The notes under the pieces: generated by a model
What the model saw: the letters and a program-made list of their open reading frames with translations, nothing else
Database searches by the model: none
Told to the model about the DNA's origin: nothing
Assembly: GCA_934394435.1 (NCBI GenBank)
Contig: CAKRRN010000001.1
Location: 124,001 to 188,000 of the forward strand
Length of the DNA: 64,000 nt
Direction: 5' to 3'
Source: an uncultured Bacteroidaceae bacterium
Lineage (GTDB): Bacteria > Bacteroidota > Bacteroidia > Bacteroidales > Bacteroidaceae
Shown here: positions 51,892 to 60,344 of the stretch, one piece after another
Layout: each line of letters opens with the position of its first letter
How positions within the stretch are numbered: the stretch's first letter is position 1
Program-made: the position numbers and the translations under genes

Positions 51892-54360
51892 ATGATGATA
51901 AAGGATTTTCACAAAACTGCCATCATAGCAGGAGAGCGCAGGGTGAGTTATGCAGAGATGCTTAGACGTATCAGTCTTTTTGCTCGCCAGACGCAACAGG
52001 AACCAGGAAGCAGAACTATTATCTTTAGCAAGAACCGCGAGGGATGGATATATGCGTTCTTCTCAATCTGGCTGAATGGGGGAATTGCAGTTCCTGTGGA
52101 TGCTACGTCTACGGTGGGCGAGGTGGCATATGTGTTGTCTGATTGTCGTCCGAGCTATGTGTGGACCACGCGCAAGCGTCTGGATACCTTGCATCAAGCA
52201 ATCGAACGCTCGGGGGTGGATGTGAAGATTCTGCTAATAGAAGATTATGAACAGGCCGATGCCGAAGGTATGGAGCCTGCGGATATAAAATATGATGAGG
52301 CCAATACCGCCATCATTATTTATACCTCTGGCACAACAGGCTCGCCAAAAGGTGTGATGCTCTCGTTTCGCAATCTGCTTGCCAATATCAATGGAGTCTC
52401 GAAGGAGGTGCCTATCTTTAATGAACATAGGCGTACTATGATACTTTTGCCCGTGCATCATGTGCTGCCACTGCAGGGAAGTCTTATCGCACCGCTTGTA
52501 TGTGGAGGTGGTGTGGCCATATGTCCAAGTCTCTCAGCCAAGGACCTTATGGAGACTATGTGTCTGGGACAAGTGGGTATTGTCATAGGAGTGCCTCGCC
52601 TGTGGATTTCGCTCTATGCAGGCATAAAGAAAAAAATAGATTCTAATCCCATAACGAAAATGCTCTTCCGCCTGTGCGAAAAAGCAGATTCGCGAACACT
52701 TTCACGCTTGGTCTTCGGAAGCGTAAGGAAAAAGATGGGAGGACATATTGATTATTTGGTAAGCGGAGGAGCAGCTCTTGATGTAGAAGTCGGACGAGGA
52801 CTTCATACCTTGGGGTTGGATGTGTTAGAAGGATATGGTATGACGGAGACCGCTCCTATCATCGCGTTTACTCGTCCTAACGACATAAAACCAGGTTGTG
52901 TGGGCCTTCCTTTGCCTTCTGTGTCGTGCAAGATTGAGGATGGAGAAATCTGTGCCAAAGGACCGAATATCATGCAAGGGTATTGGGGAAAACCAGAGGA
53001 AACAGCGAAGGTCTTGGATGCGGATGGCTATCTGCATACGGGTGATTTGGCAAAAATAGATGAGCAGGGGCGTATATATATAACTGGTAGGAAAAAGGAG
53101 ATCATTGTGCTGAGCAATGGAAAGAACGTTCAGCCAGATGAAATAGAATTCAAACTGGAAAAGTATAGTGAACTGGTGCGCGAAGCTGCTATTGTGCAGG
53201 ATGGCGATATGCTACGTGCCATCATCGTCCCACAAGAGCAATGGGCGCTGGGGAAAAGCGAGCAGGAGCAGGAACTGTTGCTGAAGCGGCAGGTTCTTGA
53301 GCCGTATAATGCCACGTCTATGAACTATAAGAAGGTGATGGGCTTATTCGTCTATCATGGTGATTTGCCACGTACCAAACTTGATAAGCTGCAACGCTTT
53401 AAGCTGAAGGCAATACTGGAGGCTGGTAAGCACACTTCGGAGGTATCGCAGGAACAAGTCGTGGAGCCAACTTATCCAGAATACAAGATTATTAAGGAAT
53501 ACATCCAGGCAGAGAAACATCTGCCTGTTCGTCCCACAGATCACCTTGAGACAGATCTTGCTTTTGACTCTCTAGATAAGGTTGGCCTGCAGGACTTTAT
53601 AGAGCATACTTTCGGCATGAAAATAAATGCCGATGAAATGGGAAGTATTACCGATGTGACAGCTTTGGCAGAGATGATTGTCGACGGTAAGACTCGTATG
53701 GAGGTGGAGCAGATAGATTGGCATAGTCTCTTGTCACAACCTTCTACTCATCTGGATTTGCCTACAGCGTCAGCGCGTTACCCGTTCCACACTCGCATGT
53801 TCAAACTTTTCTTCCGCCTCTATAATAGTCTTTCTCTGTCTGGTACAGAGAATATTCCAGCAAAGGGACCCTTTATCTTGGCTGCCAATCATCAAAGTTA
53901 TGTTGATGGCCCATTGGTAATGGCGGGAGTGCCTTGGGAGACTGTTGGTCAGTGCTATTTCTATGCTAAAGAGGATCATTTCCGGTCATCCTTGCGTCAG
54001 AAGATTGCGCGCCATCATAATATAATCTTGATGGAACGCAGTAATCTGAAAGAGTCTATTCAGAAGATGGCGGAGGTGCTCAAGCAGGGTAAGAATGTTG
54101 TTATCTTCCCAGAGGGATCTCGGACGCATGATGGAAGTGTTGGTGCATTCAAAAAGACATTTGCAATCTTGAGTGCGGAATTGAATGTGCCCGTAATTCC
54201 AGTGCGCATAACAGGCGCTTATGATGCAATGCCCAGAGGGCATGCATGGCTCAAGCCTAAGCATATTAGTGTTCAGTATCTGCCTGCTGTGCAACTTACC
54301 TCTTCCGAGGATTACGGAACGCAGGCTGAATCAATCCGAATGATGATCGCCAATGTCTGA
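51892..54360 (+). CDS. Fusion: AMP-binding acyl-activating enzyme, acyl carrier domain, PlsC-type acyltransferase
   Basis: 822 residues in three parts. The adenylation domain (about 1-520) has IIYTSGTTGSPKGVMLS (about 141-157), GYGMTETAP and TGRKKEIIVLSNGKN. A short carrier domain (about 535-605) has the phosphopantetheine Ser560 in DLAFDSLDKV. The last part (about 635-822) has NHQSYVDG (HX4D, about 664) and FPEGSRTHDG of 1-acylglycerol-3-phosphate acyltransferases. It could activate a free fatty acid, hold it on the carrier and pass it to a lysolipid, in the way of Aas-type proteins. ATG codons at 51892 and 51895 are both possible. It overlaps the hemolysin III gene by 8 bp. Confidence 0.92.
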   Translation: MMIKDFHKTAIIAGERRVSYAEMLRRISLFARQTQQEPGSRTIIFSKNREGWIYAFFSIWLNGGIAVPVDATSTVGEVAYVLSDCRPSYVWTTRKRLDTLHQAIERSGVDVKILLIEDYEQADAEGMEPADIKYDEANTAIIIYTSGTTGSPKGVMLSFRNLLANINGVSKEVPIFNEHRRTMILLPVHHVLPLQGSLIAPLVCGGGVAICPSLSAKDLMETMCLGQVGIVIGVPRLWISLYAGIKKKIDSNPITKMLFRLCEKADSRTLSRLVFGSVRKKMGGHIDYLVSGGAALDVEVGRGLHTLGLDVLEGYGMTETAPIIAFTRPNDIKPGCVGLPLPSVSCKIEDGEICAKGPNIMQGYWGKPEETAKVLDADGYLHTGDLAKIDEQGRIYITGRKKEIIVLSNGKNVQPDEIEFKLEKYSELVREAAIVQDGDMLRAIIVPQEQWALGKSEQEQELLLKRQVLEPYNATSMNYKKVMGLFVYHGDLPRTKLDKLQRFKLKAILEAGKHTSEVSQEQVVEPTYPEYKIIKEYIQAEKHLPVRPTDHLETDLAFDSLDKVGLQDFIEHTFGMKINADEMGSITDVTALAEMIVDGKTRMEVEQIDWHSLLSQPSTHLDLPTASARYPFHTRMFKLFFRLYNSLSLSGTENIPAKGPFILAANHQSYVDGPLVMAGVPWETVGQCYFYAKEDHFRSSLRQKIARHHNIILMERSNLKESIQKMAEVLKQGKNVVIFPEGSRTHDGSVGAFKKTFAILSAELNVPVIPVRITGAYDAMPRGHAWLKPKHISVQYLPAVQLTSSEDYGTQAESIRMMIANV

Positions 54361-54985
54361 AAAAGGTAATACTTGGACCCACCTTATTGGAGTCGTTTTT
54401 GCTTTGTCCAGTATATGGATGGCATGGCCTGCTGTTCGGGAAGGTTGGCAGATGGCATTGGGAGTCATACTCTTTATTGTGGGTATGTTTCTTATGTTTC
54501 TCTCCAGCACGGTTTATCATTGGCTACCACAAGGCAGGTCGAAGGATATATTGCGCAGATGCGACCACATAAGCATTTATCTGATGATTGCCTGTAGTTA
54601 TTCTCCTCTACTTATAGGGGTGGTTGGAGGATGGCAGGGATGGACGCTTTTCGTACTACAATGGGTGCTTGTGGTGGCAGGTGCTGTATATAAGATAATG
54701 GCGTTAGGTCGGTATCCACGCCTCTCCTTAGCTGTTTACCTAATAATGGGGTGGAGTGTCCTGTTGGTGGTGCCTCAGGTTTTGGCTCGCATAACTCTAC
54801 CTGTGATATTACTCCTTCTGGCGGAAGGCTTTTTTTATACCTTTGGTACATGGTTCTTCGCTCACGATACTCACCCCCGCTATCATGCCATTTGGCATGT
54901 TTTTGTATTGCTGGGTGCAATGGCTCATACGGGTGTGGTGCTTTGCTTGCTTTATTCCTCAGGAATCCCTGCGGCTTTAGAGTGA
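54353..54985 (+). CDS. Hemolysin III family (PAQR) membrane protein
   Basis: 210 residues with seven membrane helices. The motifs are NTWTHLIGVVFALSS at the N-terminus, SSTVYHWLPQ, RRCDHISIYLMIACSYSP and the C-terminal HAIWHVFVLLGAMAH, which bring together the Ser, Asp and three His residues of the PAQR metal site. Members are thought to be ceramidase-like hydrolases or to alter membrane fluidity. The gene overlaps the acyl-lipid fusion gene by 8 bp, which suggests that the two work on membrane lipids together (inference). Confidence 0.92.
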   Translation: MSEKGNTWTHLIGVVFALSSIWMAWPAVREGWQMALGVILFIVGMFLMFLSSTVYHWLPQGRSKDILRRCDHISIYLMIACSYSPLLIGVVGGWQGWTLFVLQWVLVVAGAVYKIMALGRYPRLSLAVYLIMGWSVLLVVPQVLARITLPVILLLLAEGFFYTFGTWFFAHDTHPRYHAIWHVFVLLGAMAHTGVVLCLLYSSGIPAALE

Positions 54986-55071
54986 TAAAAAGTATATTGT
55001 GGAATATGCGAGAAAAGGAATATAAGAGAATATTATTGGATGCTTAATGCGTATTAATATTGTTGAGGCTT

Positions 55072-56034
55072 ATGGAAAGGAAGCGAATCTCTTTGTTGTC
55101 TTGCCTTATACTGCTTGTCCTGCTATTGGGGGTGGGATTATTCCTCGCCAGTCAGTACATGCTGAGCTACTCGTTGCAACCGACTTGCGAAGCCTATGAT
55201 GAGGAAAGTACTCTGATAAAGAAAGCGAAGGAATATCCGTGGCAAAAGGATTGGATAGACAGCTTGCGCGAATGTCGGGGATTGCATGATTTGAGGATAA
55301 TCAGCCAGCAAAATGGAACTGCTCTTCATGCCGTCTATATGCCTGCCGTTGTTCCTAACTCCAAGACCGCTCTGCTGGTGCATGGCTATGGTTGTTGTAG
55401 TCTGGATATGATTCATATCGCATATATTTATCATCACATACTGGGAATGAATGTACTAATGCCAGATTTGTATGGACATGGTGATAGTATGGGCGATCAT
55501 GTTAATATGGGTTGGCTTGACAGACTTGATGTCTTGCAATGGGTGACTGTGGCTGATAGTCTTTATGGCGGTAATACCCAGATGGTGATGCATGGCATAT
55601 CTATGGGAGGTGCTACGGTGATGATGGCTTCTGGCGAGCAGGTGCCGGCTTGCGTACTTGCGTATGTGGACGATTGTGGTTATACCAGTGTATGGGATGA
55701 GTTTGCGGGAGAGCTACGTGCTCGTTTTTCTCTGCCTACATTCCCTTTAATGTATACGACATCATGGTTGTGTCATCAACGTTATGGATGGGATTTCCGC
55801 GAAGCTAGCAGTATGAAGCAATTGTCACATTGCCGTTTGCCTATGCTGTTTATTCATGGTGACAAAGATACCTTCGTGCCTACGAGGATGGTGTATGAAC
55901 TTTATCGTTGTAAGCCGCAACCCAAGAGGATCTGGATCTCCAAGGGAAGTAAACATGCTCGATCTTATTCGGACCATCCAGAGGAATATACAAGGCAGGT
56001 TACCTCCTTCGTTAAAGATTATCTTCCAAACTGA
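55072..56034 (+). CDS. Membrane-anchored alpha/beta hydrolase
   Basis: 320 residues from the ATG at 55072. A TTG at 55060 is in frame but the ATG gives a clean N-terminal anchor (about 8-27). The catalytic motif GISMGG (nucleophile Ser) is in QMVMHGISMGGATV, the loop LVHGYGCCSLD holds the oxyanion site, DKDTFVPT holds the Asp, and GSKHARSY the His. It resembles bacterial S9-like or BEM46-type hydrolases that may act on lipids or peptides. The CinA-C gene starts 7 bp after the stop, so they are cotranscribed. Confidence 0.87.
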   Translation: MERKRISLLSCLILLVLLLGVGLFLASQYMLSYSLQPTCEAYDEESTLIKKAKEYPWQKDWIDSLRECRGLHDLRIISQQNGTALHAVYMPAVVPNSKTALLVHGYGCCSLDMIHIAYIYHHILGMNVLMPDLYGHGDSMGDHVNMGWLDRLDVLQWVTVADSLYGGNTQMVMHGISMGGATVMMASGEQVPACVLAYVDDCGYTSVWDEFAGELRARFSLPTFPLMYTTSWLCHQRYGWDFREASSMKQLSHCRLPMLFIHGDKDTFVPTRMVYELYRCKPQPKRIWISKGSKHARSYSDHPEEYTRQVTSFVKDYLPN

Positions 56035-56041
56035 TGCTTGT

Positions 56042-56539
56042 ATGGATAATATTGATAACATTTCTGTTTATGAGCTTGCTTCTGCCATTCGTGAACGTAT
56101 GGTTCGACTAAGCCTTACTCTGAGCGTGGCGGAAAGTTGTACGGGCGGGCGCATTGCAGCATCGCTTACCTCTGTTAGTGGAGCTTCTGAGTATTTCCAA
56201 GGGGGACTTGTTGCTTATCAGAACCGTTTGAAAGAAGAGTTTCTTGGAGTTGCAGAGTCAGTAATATGCGAATATGATGTGGTAAGTCAGCCTGTGGTGG
56301 AACAGATGGTGAAGGGAGCGTGTGCTATGTTTCATACGGACTGCGCTATCGCTTCCACAGGATATGCAGGTGACGGTAATGGATGCATACCTGCTGGAAC
56401 AATTTGGCTGGCATGGGGAACAACGTCAGATGTTCATTCCTTGTGCCTAAAGCATGATGATGGACGTGAGGAGAATACGGCTCGTGCCACTCGCGTTGCT
56501 TTATCACTCTTTTTGTCTTGGCTGAACAAAATGGGGTAG
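56042..56539 (+). CDS. CinA C-terminal domain protein (nicotinamide-nucleotide amidohydrolase-like)
   Basis: 165 residues from the ATG at 56042. The frame is open to 55856, but that part overlaps the hydrolase gene and does not look like the family. The motifs TLSVAESCTGGRIAASLTSV, YFQGGLVAYQNRLK and STGYAGDGNGCIPAGTIWLAW are diagnostic of CinA-C/PncC. The usual activity is removal of the amide from nicotinamide mononucleotide in NAD recycling. It is the standalone form without the MoaB-like N-terminal domain. Confidence 0.93.
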   Translation: MDNIDNISVYELASAIRERMVRLSLTLSVAESCTGGRIAASLTSVSGASEYFQGGLVAYQNRLKEEFLGVAESVICEYDVVSQPVVEQMVKGACAMFHTDCAIASTGYAGDGNGCIPAGTIWLAWGTTSDVHSLCLKHDDGREENTARATRVALSLFLSWLNKMG

Positions 56540-56587
56540 TACTTTCCGTAAGAAGTCTTCTGAGATAATAAAAAATAGCGAAACTAT

Positions 56588-56618
56588 TTTGTGCGTATAA
56601 AAAAAAACCGTATCTTTG
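56588..56618 (+). promoter_or_regulatory. Promoter of tRNA-Met (TTTG-N19-TATCTTTG)
   Basis: TTTG at 56588-56591 and TATCTTTG at 56611-56618 are 19 bp apart. The tRNA starts 17 bp downstream. Confidence 0.7.
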
Positions 56619-56635
56619 CACCGCAAAAGACGGAT

Positions 56636-56709
56636 GGCGGGATAGCTCAGCTGGTTAGAGCGTCGGATTCATAATCCGAAGGTCAAGGGTTCAAGTCCCT
56701 TTCCCGCTA
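56636..56709 (+). tRNA. tRNA-Met, anticodon CAU
   Basis: A 74-nt class I tRNA. The acceptor GGCGGGA pairs with TCCCGCT, the D arm is GCTC-AGCTGGTTA-GAGC, the anticodon stem CGGAT/ATCCG surrounds TCATA with CAU, and the T arm is AAGGG-TTCAAGT-CCCTT. The anticodon could also be that of a lysidine-modified tRNA-Ile; the acceptor and stem features do not decide. CCA is not encoded. Confidence 0.9.
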
Positions 56710-56787
56710 CTTAAACAGAGAGGTTGTCCCCGAGGTATCAGATGCCGTCGGGGATTGTTTGTTTTAAAAACGTCACAAAGGAAAAAT

Positions 56788-57990
56788 ATGATTACGTTGC
56801 GCGAACTCTATAGAATTGGTCATGGACCAAGTAGTAGTCACACAATGGGACCACGTCATGCGGCAGAGATATATCTGAAACGTCATCCCGAGGCCGCTGC
56901 GTTTCATGTTACATTATATGGCAGCCTGGCTGCCACAGGTCGTGGGCATAGAACGGATTGGGCAATTTATACTGTATTGGGCGAGGAGCGTACAACGTTT
57001 ACGTGGAAATCTCATATTTTCCTGCCTTTCCATCCCAATGGCATGACTTTTTGTGCCATTGATGCTGAGGGAAAAGAATATGATTCATGGACGGTATTTA
57101 GTATCGGTGGTGGTGCTTTGGCAGAGGAAGGACAGCAGACAGTAGAGTACCCTCAAATTTATCAAATGAACCATGCTACGGATATCCTCCACTGGACACA
57201 ACAGACGGGAAAGGCCTTCTGGGAATATGTGAATGATTGTGAGGGTCCTGATATTTGGGAGTATTTGGCACGGGTGTGGCAGGTGATGAAAGACGCTGTG
57301 GAACGAGGGCTCGAACATGAAGAGGCTCTTCCTGGTGGACTGAATCTTCGACGTAAGGCAGCAAGTTACTATACCAGAGCAGAAGGTTATCAGCCAAGTA
57401 TGCGTAGTCGTGGGCTTATCTTTGCTTATGCTTTAGCTGTGATAGAGGAAAATGCAAGTGGAGGATTGATTGTGACAGCCCCAACGTGTGGCAGTTGTGG
57501 AGTCCTCCCTGGTGTACTCTATCATATATGGAAGAGTCGTCAAGTACCAGAGATTCGTATTCTGCGTGCCATCGCAACTGCGGGTTTGTTTGGCAATATA
57601 GTGAAACAGAATGCAAGTATCAGTGGAGCAGAGGTTGGTTGTCAGGGTGAAGTGGGTGTGGCATGTGCTATGGCTGCTGCTGCTGCCAGTCAACTCTTCG
57701 GTGCTTCGCCTGCTCAGATAGAGTATGCTGCTGAGATGGGACTGGAGCATCACCTGGGACTTACTTGTGATCCTGTGGGTGGTTTGGTTCAGATACCCTG
57801 TATTGAGCGTAATGCTTATGCTGCAGCTCGCGCTATGGATGCAAACTCTTTTTCTATGTTTTCGGATGGTACTCATCGTGTGAGTTTTGACCGTGTGGTA
57901 GAAGTGATGAAGTCTACAGGTCATGATCTTCCCAGTCTATATAAGGAAACCAGCGAGGGTGGTCTGGCACGTGACTACCATCAGATGTAG
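56788..57990 (+). CDS. sdaA: L-serine ammonia-lyase (serine dehydratase), iron-sulfur type
   Basis: 400 residues from the ATG at 56788 (MITLRELYRIGHGPSSSHTMGP). The motif GPSSSHTMGP and the Cys residues TCGSCGVLPG, LTCDPVGG and QIPCIERNA indicate the 4Fe-4S enzyme in the single-chain form that joins beta and alpha domains. It converts L-serine to pyruvate and ammonia. An ATG in frame at 56755 would be too close to tRNA-Met and not conserved. It is probably transcribed with or just after the tRNA, and ends at a strong terminator at 58021. Confidence 0.96.
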   Translation: MITLRELYRIGHGPSSSHTMGPRHAAEIYLKRHPEAAAFHVTLYGSLAATGRGHRTDWAIYTVLGEERTTFTWKSHIFLPFHPNGMTFCAIDAEGKEYDSWTVFSIGGGALAEEGQQTVEYPQIYQMNHATDILHWTQQTGKAFWEYVNDCEGPDIWEYLARVWQVMKDAVERGLEHEEALPGGLNLRRKAASYYTRAEGYQPSMRSRGLIFAYALAVIEENASGGLIVTAPTCGSCGVLPGVLYHIWKSRQVPEIRILRAIATAGLFGNIVKQNASISGAEVGCQGEVGVACAMAAAAASQLFGASPAQIEYAAEMGLEHHLGLTCDPVGGLVQIPCIERNAYAAARAMDANSFSMFSDGTHRVSFDRVVEVMKSTGHDLPSLYKETSEGGLARDYHQM

Positions 57991-58020
57991 AACGAGGAGG
58001 GTTTATAAGAGAAAAATGCA

Positions 58021-58067
58021 AATAGGTAGGTTGATGTAATATAAAACATCAGCCTACCTATTTTTTT
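58021..58067 (+). terminator. Intrinsic terminator after sdaA
   Basis: AATAGGTAGGTTGATGT pairs with ACATCAGCCTACCTATT (one G-U/mismatch) around an 8-nt loop, followed by seven T. Confidence 0.85.
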
Positions 58068-58080
58068 CTTATCAATGTTG

Positions 58081-58108
58081 TTGTAATTCCGGAAAAACCT
58101 TAAATTTG
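58081..58108 (+). promoter_or_regulatory. Candidate promoter (TTG-N17-TAAATTTG) of the structured RNA
   Basis: TTG at 58081-58083 (also at 58078-58080, spacing 20) and TAAATTTG at 58101-58108. The structured segment starts about 10 bp further on. Confidence 0.6.
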
Positions 58109-58115
58109 CAGTGGA

Positions 58116-58325
58116 TGTGGCATGTACGCATCCAATCTTATTGGAAAAAGAAGAAGCGTTATGCGCATCAAGTATTTGGAAACGTAGGAAATTTTCAATT
58201 GCATACTCAGATGGCATAGTGGTTCTCACGCTTAGCGTGGGCTGCTATTACTATATCTGTATGCAAGGTTTCCTGCGACCTCCAAATAAAGACGTGGCAT
58301 TGCAGTTCCACGCTTCCGTGTTTTA
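58116..58325 (+). ncRNA. Long rod-like structured RNA, 6S RNA candidate
   Basis: A chain of nested complementary segments lies just after a good promoter. They are: GAAGCGT (58153-58159) with ACGCTTC (58310-58316), TATTTGG (58173-58179) with CCAAATA (58282-58288), GTAGGAAA (58184-58191) with TTTCCTGC (58269-58276), TTGCATA (58199-58205) with TATGCAA (58260-58266), CAGAT (58208-58212) with ATCTG (58255-58259), ATAGT (58216-58220) with ACTAT (58250-58254) and CTCACGC (58225-58231) with GCGTGGG (58235-58241). This gives one long interrupted hairpin of about 200 nt, the form of 6S RNA, which binds the housekeeping RNA polymerase. A short CACG/CGTG hairpin plus TTTT ends it. Identity as 6S is inferred from form and length only. 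The lipoprotein gene follows without a new promoter being evident. Confidence 0.55.
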
Positions 58326-58368
58326 GAAAATGCCTTGGAGGGACTGGAAAGGCGAGGAAGTTTTAGTT

Positions 58369-59040
58369 ATGAAAAGAGGCTTGTTTAATATTGTAGTTCT
58401 GTTCTCTGTTTTTTGCATTGCATCGTGCTCGACCCCTGAAGAAAAAGCCAAGGCTTTGGTGAAGAAGCACATGGAGAGTTGTTTGTATCATCCCGAAACG
58501 TATGAATGTGCTGATATACGACTTGATAGCGCGTTCTCTCCTTTTGCTGACCCTGCTTTTCTCGAAAAGATAACGAAGTTGAAAGATTTGTCAGACCAGG
58601 TAGAAAAATGTGAATTTGCTATAAATGGTGAAAAGTCACAAATTTCTAGTGAACGTTCGTTAATGTCGATATATGGAGGTTCTTATGCTACGTATATGGG
58701 GCGAAGCGAATATAACCGACATAAGGAGGAACTTGAAGAACATCAGCAGAAGCTGAAAGGAGAGCTTGAAAAAAAGGAATCAACAGAACTTGAATGGCAA
58801 AATCTGTATGAAGACGTAAAAAAAGAGGCAAGAGAGGAACCGCGTTTTATAGGGTATATAGTTACTCATCGTTATCGTGCCCATAACAATGCAGGGCAAA
58901 CGGTGTTTGGTGATGGATTGTATCTTGTAGATTCTGATATTTCAAAGATACTTTGGTATGGTGATACGGATGACGAGGAGTTTGCTTCAGAGTTAGAGTT
59001 GATTCAGCAGGTAAAAGATGAGATAGTGAGGGGTGAGTAA
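58369..59040 (+). CDS. Lipoprotein with central coiled coil, unknown
   Basis: 223 residues from the ATG at 58369; a start at 58330 adds 13 residues that would come before the lipoprotein signal. The lipobox is FCIASCST. Residues of about 65-150 are rich in charged and Glu/Lys residues and likely form a coiled coil (SEYNRHKEELEEHQQKLKGE). The C-terminal part (FIGYIVTHRYRAHNNAGQTV, YLVDSDISKILWYGDTDD) is a compact beta-alpha pattern also seen in other small Bacteroidales lipoproteins. No function is known. It has no neighbour of related role. Confidence 0.75.
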   Translation: MKRGLFNIVVLFSVFCIASCSTPEEKAKALVKKHMESCLYHPETYECADIRLDSAFSPFADPAFLEKITKLKDLSDQVEKCEFAINGEKSQISSERSLMSIYGGSYATYMGRSEYNRHKEELEEHQQKLKGELEKKESTELEWQNLYEDVKKEAREEPRFIGYIVTHRYRAHNNAGQTVFGDGLYLVDSDISKILWYGDTDDEEFASELELIQQVKDEIVRGE

Positions 59041-59242
59041 GTTGAAAAAGGTTAGTGCTAAAACTGGATGATTATAGCAGGGCAGAGAAATCTCATTAGG
59101 TAATTGCTTTCAAGTTTGATCGTCTCTATGCTCACGCGCCAATGTTCCTCTCGTAGTTCCAGAAGCGTGTTTGTACTGTGTCTTTGTCAAGCTTGCAAAC
59201 GCTTTTATTGCTGCTTTCTTTCTCAAAGCATTCTCTCCCTAC

Positions 59243-60004
59243 TTAGAAGTCGGGGTCGGTGAAGGATCTTGTTGGATGCACGGGTAACGGGCGACCGGCG
59301 GAATCTATGTTATATGGGAATGGATTGTTTTGTCGGGTGAAACTGAGTCCGATGTTAAGACGAGCCTTCTCGCCTATGTTGATGCCCAATTGTCCTCCTA
59401 CGGTGGTGGAGGGTTGGTCAAGGAATGGCATGTAAGGTGCTCCGGCGGCTTTGTCACCAATGACGCCGAAGTCATGTATGATAAATCCGCTGAAATCCAT
59501 TTGTTCGTTGATTTTATAATTTACCAAACCGCAGAGCCCTACGCTGTTCATTTGTCTGCCCCACATACGGTAGTTTGAGAAGTATCCGCCTACAGCTGCG
59601 CTCCATCTTCCGTTCTTGCTGAGTGGCATACAGTACATGGCAGCAATATCGGTGAAAAAAGACGCTCCTTTCCAAGGATTGTTCTTTCCCCATCCTACGC
59701 GCACTCCAGCACCTATCTGTGCGTTTAGCCCATCGTGCAGGTCCCATGTTCCTAACCCATACCCCATCCAAGGCATATTTATTATTGGACTGTCATACAT
59801 ATTAGTTAGAGTGTCTGTTTCAGATGCTGTGGGTTCTATTGTGCTTCTGATTCGGCTCATACGCAGATTCTCATCGGCTTCCTCTTGTGAGACAACATGT
59901 CTTGTATTGGTCACTTCTCTGTTTTCGACTTCTTGTGCCTGTATGGACATGGGATGGATTGCTATTGTCGCCAATGAGATTAGTATAATACCTATTCTTT
60001 TCAT
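59243..60004 (-). CDS. Outer-membrane beta-barrel protein, unknown
   Basis: 253 residues with a signal peptide (MKRIGIILISLATIAIHPMSIQA). After a charged linker (about 24-70) come about eight or more alternating strands (NAQIGAGVRVGWG, ASFFTDIAAMYCMPLS, WSAAVGGYFSNYRMWG, MNSVGLCGLVNYKIN, MDFSGFIIHDFG, TTVGGQLGINIG, ARLNIGLSFTRQ), which indicates an outer-membrane barrel. The protein ends in a polar, Pro-rich tail (RPLPVHPTRSFTDPDF), not the usual aromatic residue. A -7 box TAAATTTG lies at complement 60112-60119. Ligand or partner unknown. Confidence 0.75.
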   Translation of the reverse strand: MKRIGIILISLATIAIHPMSIQAQEVENREVTNTRHVVSQEEADENLRMSRIRSTIEPTASETDTLTNMYDSPIINMPWMGYGLGTWDLHDGLNAQIGAGVRVGWGKNNPWKGASFFTDIAAMYCMPLSKNGRWSAAVGGYFSNYRMWGRQMNSVGLCGLVNYKINEQMDFSGFIIHDFGVIGDKAAGAPYMPFLDQPSTTVGGQLGINIGEKARLNIGLSFTRQNNPFPYNIDSAGRPLPVHPTRSFTDPDF

Positions 60005-60111
60005 ATCCCCTTTTGTTACGTAATTTGCAGGTATGCTTTTAGAGTAGATGTTCCCTTGCTTTAGGGGGCGTTTGTGTAGACGTTGACTACTCTTAGCTGT
60101 CTGCTTGTAGG

Positions 60112-60119
60112 CAAATTTA
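60112..60119 (-). promoter_or_regulatory. Candidate -7 box (TAAATTTG) for the 59243-60004 gene
   Basis: The minus strand reads TAAATTTGCC, 108 bp upstream of the ATG, a fairly long leader. Confidence 0.4.
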
Positions 60120-60306
60120 CGTAGATTTATCCATTATAGTTATATGTCTGACGTTGTTGTCGTCTATTTTTAGAAAAAATTAAATATATGTCCTTTTTCG
60201 ATTGCCTTTTTAAAGGATCAATTAGGCATTGAAAGTGTGAACGTTAGTTAATAAATTGACTTAGGTCAAGAAAAAGGTTTTCTTTGTCTTTTTTCTTAGT
60301 AAAATG

Positions 60307-60339
60307 TTTGGTGTATGTGAAAATAACTACGTACCTTTG
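60307..60339 (+). promoter_or_regulatory. Promoter of the candidate small RNA (TTTG-N21-TACCTTTG)
   Basis: TTTG at 60307-60310 and TACCTTTG at 60332-60339, a 21-bp spacer. No ORF follows before the terminator at 60431-60464. Confidence 0.65.
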
Positions 60340-60344
60340 CAGTG

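Noticed and set aside
55856..56041. 62-codon extension of the CinA-C frame
   Set aside because: It overlaps the hydrolase gene in another frame and is not like CinA; the ATG at 56042 follows the stop of that gene by 7 bp.
56636..56709. tRNA-Ile (CAU, lysidine type) instead of tRNA-Met
   Set aside because: Cannot be excluded by eye, but the acceptor and stem pattern resembles elongator tRNA-Met more; a tRNA model with TilS determinants would be needed.
58111..58326. Plus-strand frame of 71 codons before the lipoprotein gene
   Set aside because: It lies exactly over the nested hairpin segments and has no recognisable family; a structured RNA explains the sequence better.
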